A stretch of DNA of 5,795 bases from an uncultured Actinomycetes bacterium (lineage in GTDB: Bacteria > Actinomycetota > Acidimicrobiia > IMCC26256 > PALSA-555). The stretch lies in NCBI GenBank assembly GCA_937927875.1, contig CALEYV010000059.1, positions 1 to 5,795 on the forward strand. The letters are read 5' to 3'. The stretch's first letter is position 1, and each line of letters opens with the position of its first letter. The notes beneath the pieces were generated by a model that was not told the origin of the DNA, did not search any database, and worked only from the letters and a program-made list of their open reading frames with translations. The position numbers and the translations under genes are program-made. This document shows, in pieces, positions 1 through 5,740 of the stretch.

Positions 1-97
1 GCGGCTCGTCGCGCACGTAGGGCACGACGTGCACCCGCCAGCACAGCCACCACCCGAAGAGCCAGATCATCGTGAGCGCGAACAGGCGGGGATCCAT
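1..97 (-). CDS. Membrane protein, N-terminal fragment cut by window edge
   Basis: Reading leftwards from an ATG at 97-95, an open frame runs without a stop to the left edge (32 codons). It begins MDPRLFALTMIWLFGWWLCW and continues RVHVVPYVRDEP. A strongly hydrophobic, Trp-rich stretch (about residues 5-20) followed by basic and polar residues looks like a signal anchor or first membrane helix, so the product is probably membrane-associated. An in-frame upstream ATG at 127-125 would add ten residues (MRWTLTSVAE) but would overlap the start of the divergent dehydrogenase gene, so 97 is preferred. No clear Shine-Dalgarno sequence precedes it. The gene is divergent from the acyl-CoA dehydrogenase across only 28 bases. 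Too little is visible to assign a family; a membrane-anchored enzyme is one possibility but unsupported. Confidence 0.45.
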   Translation of the reverse strand, partial: MDPRLFALTMIWLFGWWLCWRVHVVPYVRDEP

Positions 98-125
98 CTC
101 GGCGACCGAGGTTAGGGTCCATCTC
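98..125. promoter_or_regulatory. Compact divergent promoter region
   Basis: These 28 bases separate two outward-facing starts and must hold both sets of initiation signals unless promoters lie inside the genes. On the plus strand TAGGGT (113-118) fits the actinobacterial -10 pattern TANNNT and lies 7 bases before the ATG at 126, the spacing expected of a leaderless transcript; AGGG inside it could instead serve as a Shine-Dalgarno. On the minus strand TAACCT (114-109) also fits TANNNT and lies 11 bases before the ATG at 97. The two hexamers share the TA at 113-114. No convincing -35 element is seen on either side. The motifs are short, so this is a suggestion and not a mapped promoter. Confidence 0.35.
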
Positions 126-1340
126 ATGGAGTTCGCGCTCTCGCCCCGGACCGAGGCCCTGCAGGACCAGCTCGGCGCGTTCATCGCCGAGCGCGTCGAG
201 CCGGCGGTGCCCGTGTACCGCGAGCAGGTGGAGGCCAGCGGTGACCCGCACTTCCACCCCCCGGTCATGGAGGAGCTGAAGGCCGAGGCCCGAGCCCGCG
301 ACCTGTGGAACCTCTTCCTGCCCGACGCGCGCTTCGGCCCCGGCCTCACCAACGTCGAGTACGCACCGCTGTGCGAGCTGATGGGCCGCACCCTGCTGGC
401 CGCCGAGGCGACGAACTGCTCGGCGCCCGACACCGGGAACATGGAGATCCTCGCCGAGTTCGGCACGCCGCTGCTGCAGGAGCAGTTCCTGCGCCCGCTC
501 CTCGACGGCGAGATCCGGTCGTGCTTCGCGATGACCGAGCCGTGGGTGGCCAGCAGCGACGCGACGAACATCCAGAGCCGCATCGAGCGGGACGGCGACC
601 ACTACGTCGTGAACGCGCACAAGTGGTGGACGAGCGGCGCCGCGTCAGCGCGGTGCCGGTTCGCGATCCTCATGGGGGTGTCGGATCCGAACGCCGACCC
701 CTACCACCGCCACTCGATGGTGGTCGTGCCGCTCGACACGCCGGGGGTCACGATCGTCCGCACCCTCCCGGTCTTCGGCCACGACGCCGGCGGCGGGCAC
801 TGCGAGACCCTGTACGAGGACGTGCGAGTCCCGGCCGAGTACCTGCTCGGCGAGGAGGGCGGCGGCTTCGCCATCGCGCAGGCCCGCCTCGGGCCGGGGC
901 GGATCCACCACTGCATGCGCGCCATCGGCATGGCGGAGCGGGCCCTCGAGCTGATGTGCGCACGCGCCCAGATGCGGGTCGCGTTCGGCAAGCACCTGGC
1001 CGACAACAACGTCGTGCAGGAGCGGGTCGCCGAGAGCCGCATCGAGATCGAGCAGGCCCGGCTGCTGACCATGAAGGCGGCCTGGCTCATGGACACGGTC
1101 GGGAACAAGGGGGCGCGCTTCGAGATCGCGGCGATCAAGGTCGTCGCGGCTCGGCTGGCCACCACTGTGATCGACCGGGCCATCCAGCTGTTCGGCGGCG
1201 CCGGCGTGTCGGACGACTGGCCGCTCGCCCAGCTGTACACGCACGCCCGGACCTTGCACCTGGTCGACGGGCCCGACGAGGTGCACCGCCAGCAGATCGC
1301 CCGCCGGGAGCTGCGCAAGTACGAGGCGTTCCGGACGTGA
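126..1340 (+). CDS. Acyl-CoA dehydrogenase (FAD-dependent, ACAD10/11-like type)
   Basis: A full-length, 404-residue cytoplasmic flavoenzyme expected to oxidise an acyl-CoA to the 2,3-enoyl-CoA and pass electrons to an electron-transfer flavoprotein. An N-terminal helical domain is followed by the first family signature AMTEPWVASSDATN (about 135-148), the middle beta domain (about 150-240), and a C-terminal helical domain with R284, FGK (287-289) and the flavin-contacting QLFGGAG (354-360). The DGPDEVH motif (381-387) is typical of the ACAD10/11-like branch; by eye, Asp381 falls where medium-chain enzymes carry the catalytic Glu of their YEGT motif. The Trp at 140 is unusual to me. The ATG at 126 is chosen because homologous sequence begins at MEFALSP and the 18 codons upstream overlap the divergent gene. 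The stop overlaps the GTG start of the next gene, implying coupling. Family is confident; chain length or special substrate cannot be told. Confidence 0.93.
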   Translation: MEFALSPRTEALQDQLGAFIAERVEPAVPVYREQVEASGDPHFHPPVMEELKAEARARDLWNLFLPDARFGPGLTNVEYAPLCELMGRTLLAAEATNCSAPDTGNMEILAEFGTPLLQEQFLRPLLDGEIRSCFAMTEPWVASSDATNIQSRIERDGDHYVVNAHKWWTSGAASARCRFAILMGVSDPNADPYHRHSMVVVPLDTPGVTIVRTLPVFGHDAGGGHCETLYEDVRVPAEYLLGEEGGGFAIAQARLGPGRIHHCMRAIGMAERALELMCARAQMRVAFGKHLADNNVVQERVAESRIEIEQARLLTMKAAWLMDTVGNKGARFEIAAIKVVAARLATTVIDRAIQLFGGAGVSDDWPLAQLYTHARTLHLVDGPDEVHRQQIARRELRKYEAFRT

Positions 1341-2230
1341 AGGTCCGGATCGGCTACGGGCTCGGCGTGCAGGGCCTGAAGGACGAGCGCGCCTTCGGGG
1401 CCCTCGTCGACGCGCTCGACGGTTGCGGCTTCGACTCGCTGTGGCTGTCGGAGCGCGCGGCCGGCGACGCGCCCGACCCGCTGGTCGGGCTCTCGTTCGC
1501 GGCCGGGCGCTCCCAGCGCCTGAAGCTCGGCACCAGCGTGCAGGTCCTCCCGGGCCGCAACCCGGTGCTGCTCGCCAAGGCGTGGGCGAGCCTCGACCGG
1601 CTCTCGGACGGCCGCGCGCTGCCCGCGTTTGGGCTCGGCAACCCGATCGCGGCCGAGCACCAGGCGTTCGGGGTCGCCCGGGACCGTCGGGCCGCCGTCT
1701 TCGACGAGGCCCTGCCCCTGCTGCGCCGCCTCTGGACCGAGGACGACGTGCACCACGACGGGGACGCGTTCCACTACTGCGGCGTCACCGTGCGACCGAA
1801 GCCCGTCCAGCAGCCCCTCGACGTGTGGCTCGGCGGGCGCGCGCCGAGCGAGCTGCGCCGCTGCGGTCGGCTCGGCGACGGCTGGCTGGCGAGCTTCTGC
1901 ACCCCCGCCGACTGCGAGGCCGGTCGGCCGGTGATCGAGGCCGCCGCGACCGCAGCCGGCCGCGCGATCGACCCCGAGCACTTCGGCGCCATGGTCGTCT
2001 ACGCGCACGACGAGATCCCGACCGCGCTGCGCGAGCGGCTGGGGGTGCTGCGCCCTGAGCTGGACCCGGCCGACCTGGTGCCGGTCGGGCTGCCTGCGCT
2101 GCACGAGCGCCTCGGCGCGTTCGTGGATGTCGGGTTCTCGAAGCTGGTGCTGGTGCCCCTCGCCGAGCCGGCGGACTGGCACCACGAGCTCGACCGGGTC
2201 GGCGGCGCGGTGCTGGAGCTGCAGACCTAG
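1337..2230 (+). CDS. LLM-class F420/flavin-dependent oxidoreductase
   Basis: A 297-residue bacterial luciferase-like (LLM) TIM-barrel oxidoreductase that uses F420 or FMN as hydride carrier. Visible signatures are GFDSLWLSER (31-40), KLGTSVQVLPGRNPVLLA (63-80), LDRLSDGR (86-93) with the glycine-rich LPAFGLGNP (95-103), and RPKPVQQPLDVWLGG (153-167), the usual order for the family; length is typical. The LPAFGLG segment resembles, from memory, the actinobacterial F420 subgroup named after MSMEG_3544, so F420 is the likelier cofactor, but this is not proven. The GTG at 1337 is chosen because it forms a GTGA overlap with the preceding stop and because MKVRIGYG is the expected first strand; the open frame upstream is the out-of-frame shadow of the dehydrogenase gene. 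Translational coupling suggests a shared catabolic pathway. The substrate is unknown. Confidence 0.92.
   Translation: MKVRIGYGLGVQGLKDERAFGALVDALDGCGFDSLWLSERAAGDAPDPLVGLSFAAGRSQRLKLGTSVQVLPGRNPVLLAKAWASLDRLSDGRALPAFGLGNPIAAEHQAFGVARDRRAAVFDEALPLLRRLWTEDDVHHDGDAFHYCGVTVRPKPVQQPLDVWLGGRAPSELRRCGRLGDGWLASFCTPADCEAGRPVIEAAATAAGRAIDPEHFGAMVVYAHDEIPTALRERLGVLRPELDPADLVPVGLPALHERLGAFVDVGFSKLVLVPLAEPADWHHELDRVGGAVLELQT
2227..2230. other. Shared CTAG palindrome: both convergent stop codons
   Basis: The palindrome CTAG ends two facing genes at once: TAG at 2228-2230 stops the luciferase-like oxidoreductase on the plus strand, and TAG read from 2229-2227 stops the transporter on the minus strand. The coding regions overlap by four bases, so there is no intergenic room for a terminator; any transcription stop must lie inside the opposing gene. 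Confidence 0.85.
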
Positions 2231-3117
2231 CGGGCCGTGACGCCCTCCGCCGCGGGCTCGGCCGCCTCCTCGGTGACGAGCGGCGACCGGGTCAGCCAGC
2301 AGGTGCCGACGAGCATGGCCGCGATCGCGCCGGCCGCCACCGTCCAGGCGAGCATGCCGTGGGCGTTCAGGTGCTCGCCGAAGAGCACGATGCCCATCAC
2401 CGACGCCAGCACCGGGTTCGTGACCGAGATGGCGGGCAGCGAGGCGGCGACGTGCCCGGCCTGGAACGCGCTCTGGTTGAGGACGAGCCCCACCAGCGAG
2501 GCGAGCAGCAGCGCGTAGAGCTGCCAGTGGCCGAGGATCGGGAACACCCGGCCGTTGAGCCGGTCGACCGTCGCCTTGGTGAGCACCGCGGTGAGGCTGT
2601 AGACGACGCCGGTCGCGATGCCGTAGTAGGTGGCGCGCCGCCCCGGCTCGACGGCGCGGCGCCCGAGCGCGACGAGGACGGCCGTGGCCACGATCACGAA
2701 GCTGGCCGCCAGCGACCAGGCGAGGTGGGAGGCGTGCGACGCCGTCCCGGCCGGAGAGCCGACCTCGACGTAGAGCGCCAGCCCGGCGGTGATGAGCGCG
2801 GCCGGGATCATCTCGGCCCGGGTGACGCGACGCCCGGTCCGGAACGACGCGAACGGGAGCGCGAACAGCAGTCCGCTGGCCAGCAGCGGGCCCACCACGA
2901 GCACGGACCCGACGCCGAGCGCGGCCGCCTCGAGGCCGTAGGCGGTGAGGTCGACCGCGATGCCGAGCAGCCAGAGCGGCCGGTGGGCGAGCGCGATCAC
3001 CAGCCGCGGGGAGAGCGACAGCTCGGGCGCCTGCTGGGCGGCCACGCGCTGCTGGACGACCGCCGCGATCGCGTAGCAGAGGCCGGCGCCGAGCGCGAGA
3101 ACGACGGCCAGCGTCAC
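2227..3117 (-). CDS. EamA/DMT-superfamily membrane transporter
   Basis: A 296-residue integral membrane protein with about nine hydrophobic segments (roughly 2-20, 44-62, 66-90, 101-119, 134-152, 163-181, 198-216, 224-245, 254-275), and possibly a tenth. The pattern and length match the drug/metabolite transporter superfamily, formed by two repeats of about five helices. The late motif SLPAISVTNPVLASVMGIVL (226-245) followed by FGEHLNAHG (246-254) corresponds to the 'P..s.l.g...lgE' segment that ends the second repeat in EamA-like proteins. The GVGSVLVVGPLLASGLLFAL stretch (68-87) also recalls NIPA-type members. The start is GTG at 3117, two bases after the deacetylase stop, with no strong Shine-Dalgarno, so translation is probably coupled. 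The C-terminal tail (277-296) is polar and acidic. Cargo is unknown: a metabolite, an ion or a lipid-linked sugar are all possible; the operon context favours an envelope role only by inference. Confidence 0.85.
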   Translation of the reverse strand: MTLAVVLALGAGLCYAIAAVVQQRVAAQQAPELSLSPRLVIALAHRPLWLLGIAVDLTAYGLEAAALGVGSVLVVGPLLASGLLFALPFASFRTGRRVTRAEMIPAALITAGLALYVEVGSPAGTASHASHLAWSLAASFVIVATAVLVALGRRAVEPGRRATYYGIATGVVYSLTAVLTKATVDRLNGRVFPILGHWQLYALLLASLVGLVLNQSAFQAGHVAASLPAISVTNPVLASVMGIVLFGEHLNAHGMLAWTVAAGAIAAMLVGTCWLTRSPLVTEEAAEPAAEGVTAR

Positions 3118-3119
3118 GG

Positions 3120-3872
3120 CTAGACGCTCGCCGGCGCGCGACGGGTCGGCAGCCCGTGGTCCCGAAGCGGCCCGACCTCAAGCTGGCGCGCCGCGAGCTG
3201 CTCGCCCAGGGGCGCCAGCGCGCCGAGCGCGGCGCGCCACGATCCTGGGTACGACTCGCAGTCGGAATCGTGGAGCAGCACCGTCCCGCCGGCGACGTAG
3301 CGCCGCAGCACGTCGGCGACCACCGTCTCGGGGGTCGCCTCCCGCCGCCAGTCGCGCCCCCACGTCGTCCAGAGCACGGTGGTCAGCCCGGCCCGCTTCG
3401 CCCCCGACAGCGCGCCCAGGGAGAGGACGCCGAACGGCGGGCGGAACCACGCGGGCTCGGTCCCGCTCAGCTCGGCGATGGTGTCGGTCGCCCGCCGGAT
3501 GTCGTCGCGCGCGCTGCGGGGCGTGCGGCGCAGCATGTTCCGGTGCTCGTCCCCGTGGACCGCGACCTCGTGCCCGGCCGCCGCGACCTCGGCGACGAGC
3601 GACGGCGTCCTGCGGGCCATGGTGCCGAGCATGAAGAAGGTGGCCCGCCAGCCGCGTCGGTCGAGCTCCTCGAGGAAGGCGGGCGTCGAGGCCGGGTCGG
3701 GCCCGTCGTCGAAGGTCAGCGCCACGTGGTCGTCACGGCCCCGACCGACCAGGGCCGGCGTGACGCGAACCCCGAACGGCGACACCCCGGCCAGCGCCGG
3801 CCCGGCGTGCAGAGCTCCGGCCGCGCCCACGACGCCCGCCGCGGCGAGCGCGGCGGGGAGCGCTGCGCTCAG
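3120..3872 (-). CDS. NodB-type polysaccharide deacetylase, membrane-anchored or secreted
   Basis: A 250-residue carbohydrate esterase family 4 (NodB) protein predicted to remove an N- or O-acetyl group from a glycan outside the membrane, using a divalent metal. Active-site elements are in order: TFDDGPDP (53-60; D55 base, D56 metal), HGDEH (106-110; metal histidines H106 and H110), FRPPFG (143-148), the WTTWGRDW segment (168-175) and LLHD (199-202; catalytic His201). An alanine-rich hydrophobic N-terminus (about 5-29) looks like a signal or membrane anchor. The start is uncertain. A CTG at 3872-3870 makes a CTGA overlap with the glycosyltransferase stop and has GAGGG six bases upstream; it also retains the whole hydrophobic segment. 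The first usual start codon in frame is GTG at 3830, giving 236 residues and a truncated anchor. Function is confident at fold level; substrate is not known. It directly follows a gene ending in a degenerate copy of this domain. Confidence 0.9.
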   Translation of the reverse strand: MSAALPAALAAAGVVGAAGALHAGPALAGVSPFGVRVTPALVGRGRDDHVALTFDDGPDPASTPAFLEELDRRGWRATFFMLGTMARRTPSLVAEVAAAGHEVAVHGDEHRNMLRRTPRSARDDIRRATDTIAELSGTEPAWFRPPFGVLSLGALSGAKRAGLTTVLWTTWGRDWRREATPETVVADVLRRYVAGGTVLLHDSDCESYPGSWRAALGALAPLGEQLAARQLEVGPLRDHGLPTRRAPASV

Positions 3873-5656
3873 CGCAGGCCCTCGAGCGAGCGGACGTGGA
3901 GCCCGGCCTGGCGGGCCCGGGCCGCGAACCGCTGGAGGCACTGCGCCACTCGCTCCGGGTCCTTCTTGCGCCCGTCGAGGACGTACACGCGGCGCCCGTT
4001 CGGGTGCGGGACGACGCTCGGCCCGAAGGTGGTGTTCGCCTCGACGAGCCGTTGCCGCCGGTGCCCACTGCGGCAGTAGATCTGGTCGAAGCCGTCGATG
4101 CGCCGTCCGGGCACGAACTCGCGCGCGCGGACGCCGGCGCGCGCCACGATCACCTGGTACGACTTCATGCAGTCGTCGTGGGCCCGGTTCCACCGCAGGA
4201 AGCGGCCCTGGCCCCACCCGCCGTTGGCGATGTCGACGCCGTCGGCCGCGATCGGCGCCAGCTCGCTGCCGGTCTGCGTCGCGGTGCGCCCGTCGACGAC
4301 GAGCGTGACCCCGAGGTTGTCGATCGTGTTGACGACGTCGTGGTTCTGCAGGTCGGCGCGGTCGACGCGCACGCCGACGAACACGTCGTGGGTCGCCGAC
4401 TTGGGCGGGCGCGCCACCCCGACGCCCAGCGCGGCGACGCCCTGAGCACCGAGCGTCATGGCCAGGTAGAGCCCGGCCAGCGAGGCCGCCGCCAGCGAGA
4501 TGCGACGCCGCGTCTTCGGCACCTCGAACGGGATGAGGAGCGCATCGGCGCGCGTGTCCGAGGCCAGGTCCTCGACGTGGTCGGTCGGGTCGCCCGCGAA
4601 GAGCCCGCGGCCGGCCTTGATCAGCTCGTCGCGGGCCGGTCCCGGGGTCGTCGCCTCCTCGAGCGCCTCGGCGAGCTCGGCGTCGTTGTGCGCGTACCGG
4701 CTCACCCCCGAGGTCGCCATCGTCTTGGCGTTCTCTTTGCCGTGCCCGGCGATCGGGTGGAAGGTCACGACCGGGATCCCGGCCGCGAACGCCTCCATCG
4801 CGGTGAGGCCCCCCGCGTTCTCGACTAGCGCGTCGCACCCCGCCATGAGGGCCGGCATCTCGTCGGTCCAGCCGATGACGGTCCCGCCGAGGGCCTCCTC
4901 GACGAGGGACGACCGCAGCTTCTCGTCGCGGCCGCAGACCGTCACCGGGTGGTAGTTCCCGGCCCGGGCGATCGCGTCGACGGTCTTGGGGACGTCGCCG
5001 ACGCCCCACGAGCCGGCGACGACGAGCACCGCCCGTTCGTCGTCGTTGATCCCGAGCCGGCGCCGCATCTCCTGGCGGCTGGTGGGTCGGGTCGCGGGGT
5101 GCTCGCGGAACCGGTCGCCGACGAGCGGGCCCGAGGCCTGGTTCAGGCGCCCGCCCCGTCGGGCCGCGGTCTCGGCCGAGATCGGGCTCACTGCCAGGTG
5201 GAGGTCGATCCCGGGGTGGACCCAGAGCGGGTGCACGGCGAAGTCGGTGAGGAAGGTGGCGACCGGGACCCGCAGCCACCCCTTCTTCCGCATGCGGCCG
5301 AGCACGAGCGACGCCAGCGGATAGGTGGACACGATGGCGTCCGGCCGGGAGCGCAGCAGCTCCCGGTGGAGCGCCCGACGGGTGACGAGGCTCATGCCCC
5401 GCACCACCGGCCCCCACAGGACGGGCGCGCCGACGCCCAGCGCCTTGTAGGTGATGTCGTAGGTCCACGGCAGCACGCGCAGCTGGAACAGGTACGTCCA
5501 GCGGACGAACCCGCCCAGCTTGAACGGGATGAGCTGCAGATAGTCGATGACTCGGACGTCATGACCGCGGGCCACGAGGCGGCGTTCGAGTTCCCGCGCC
5601 GCCCCGTCGTGGCCTGCCCCCATGGACGCCGAGACGACCAGAACCCCTCGACGCAT
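3869..5656 (-). CDS. MGDG-synthase/MurG-like glycosyltransferase fused to a degenerate NodB-like domain
   Basis: A 595-residue three-part protein. Residues 1 to about 375 are a GT28-type glycosyltransferase like monogalactosyl- or processive diacylglycerol glycosyltransferases: VVSASMGAGHDGAA (7-20) is the acceptor-domain glycine loop, STYPLASL (110-117) and FLTDFAVHPLWVHPGIDLH (135-153) are typical of the MGDG-synthase N-domain, and GWTDEMPALM (262-271), ENAGGLTAMEA (279-289) and GHGKENA (304-310) form the nucleotide-sugar site. A basic patch (KTRRR, 381-385) precedes one hydrophobic helix (about 386-412), which predicts the enzyme inside and the C-terminus outside. Residues 424-595 follow the NodB deacetylase pattern but lack its catalytic residues. 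Start is ATG 5656, with no clear Shine-Dalgarno. The stop overlaps the deacetylase start by three bases. Probable role: transfer of a sugar from NDP-sugar to a membrane lipid; acceptor and sugar are unknown. Confidence 0.9.
   Translation of the reverse strand: MRRGVLVVSASMGAGHDGAARELERRLVARGHDVRVIDYLQLIPFKLGGFVRWTYLFQLRVLPWTYDITYKALGVGAPVLWGPVVRGMSLVTRRALHRELLRSRPDAIVSTYPLASLVLGRMRKKGWLRVPVATFLTDFAVHPLWVHPGIDLHLAVSPISAETAARRGGRLNQASGPLVGDRFREHPATRPTSRQEMRRRLGINDDERAVLVVAGSWGVGDVPKTVDAIARAGNYHPVTVCGRDEKLRSSLVEEALGGTVIGWTDEMPALMAGCDALVENAGGLTAMEAFAAGIPVVTFHPIAGHGKENAKTMATSGVSRYAHNDAELAEALEEATTPGPARDELIKAGRGLFAGDPTDHVEDLASDTRADALLIPFEVPKTRRRISLAAASLAGLYLAMTLGAQGVAALGVGVARPPKSATHDVFVGVRVDRADLQNHDVVNTIDNLGVTLVVDGRTATQTGSELAPIAADGVDIANGGWGQGRFLRWNRAHDDCMKSYQVIVARAGVRAREFVPGRRIDGFDQIYCRSGHRRQRLVEANTTFGPSVVPHPNGRRVYVLDGRKKDPERVAQCLQRFAARARQAGLHVRSLEGLR
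3878..3882 (-). promoter_or_regulatory. Shine-Dalgarno supporting a CTG start
   Basis: On the minus strand GAGGG lies six bases before the CTG at 3872-3870, within the last codons of the glycosyltransferase gene. This is good ribosome-binding sequence and spacing, and it supports initiation at the CTG of the CTGA overlap over the GTG 42 bases downstream, which has no comparable motif. GAGGG can occur by chance in such GC-rich coding DNA. Confidence 0.4.
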
Positions 5657-5671
5657 CGGGTAGCAACCCTA
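5657..5671 (-). promoter_or_regulatory. Possible -10 element of the glycosyltransferase operon
   Basis: Read on the minus strand, TAGGGT (5671-5666) fits TANNNT and lies nine bases before the ATG at 5656. The same hexamer precedes the acyl-CoA dehydrogenase start. No Shine-Dalgarno lies in the nine bases between it and the start, so a leaderless or near-leaderless message is possible. No -35 element is evident. If right, this is the single promoter of the three-gene operon, since the two downstream genes have no upstream spacer. Confidence 0.3.
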
Positions 5672-5701
5672 CTCGGAGAGGCCCCCGAAACCCCCGCCTG
5701 C

Positions 5702-5717
5702 CCCCGGATTCACGGGG
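5702..5717. repeat. Small inverted repeat upstream of the glycosyltransferase
   Basis: CCCCG (5702-5706) and CGGGG (5713-5717) can pair around a six-base loop. It lies about 45 bases upstream of the glycosyltransferase start, and no T-run follows on the minus strand or within reach on the plus strand, so it does not look like a standard intrinsic terminator. It could be an operator or chance in G/C-run-rich DNA. Confidence 0.25.
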
Positions 5718-5740
5718 TTCTGGGGTGCTGCGGACCGGCG

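Noticed and set aside
72..125. Upstream GTG start for the acyl-CoA dehydrogenase
   Set aside because: The 18 extra residues do not look like family sequence and would overlap the divergent membrane-protein gene; ATG 126 gives a normal N-terminus.
305..1336. Upstream extension of the oxidoreductase frame
   Set aside because: The frame is open across the dehydrogenase gene but encodes Arg/Pro-rich shadow sequence; the recognisable luciferase-like protein begins at GTG 1337.
701..3181. An 826-codon open frame on the minus strand
   Set aside because: It runs antisense to the dehydrogenase and oxidoreductase and out of frame through the transporter; its translation is Arg/Ala/Gly-rich low-complexity sequence with no domain. 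Long stop-free shadows are expected in such GC-rich DNA.
3896..4828. Plus-strand open frames antisense to the glycosyltransferase
   Set aside because: Their translations are low-complexity Arg/Val/Ala/Asp mixtures mirroring the opposite strand, with no motif.
3873..5468. Upstream extension of the deacetylase frame
   Set aside because: This 532-codon stretch is the out-of-frame shadow of the glycosyltransferase, which has clear motifs in its own frame; the NodB protein begins at or after 3872.
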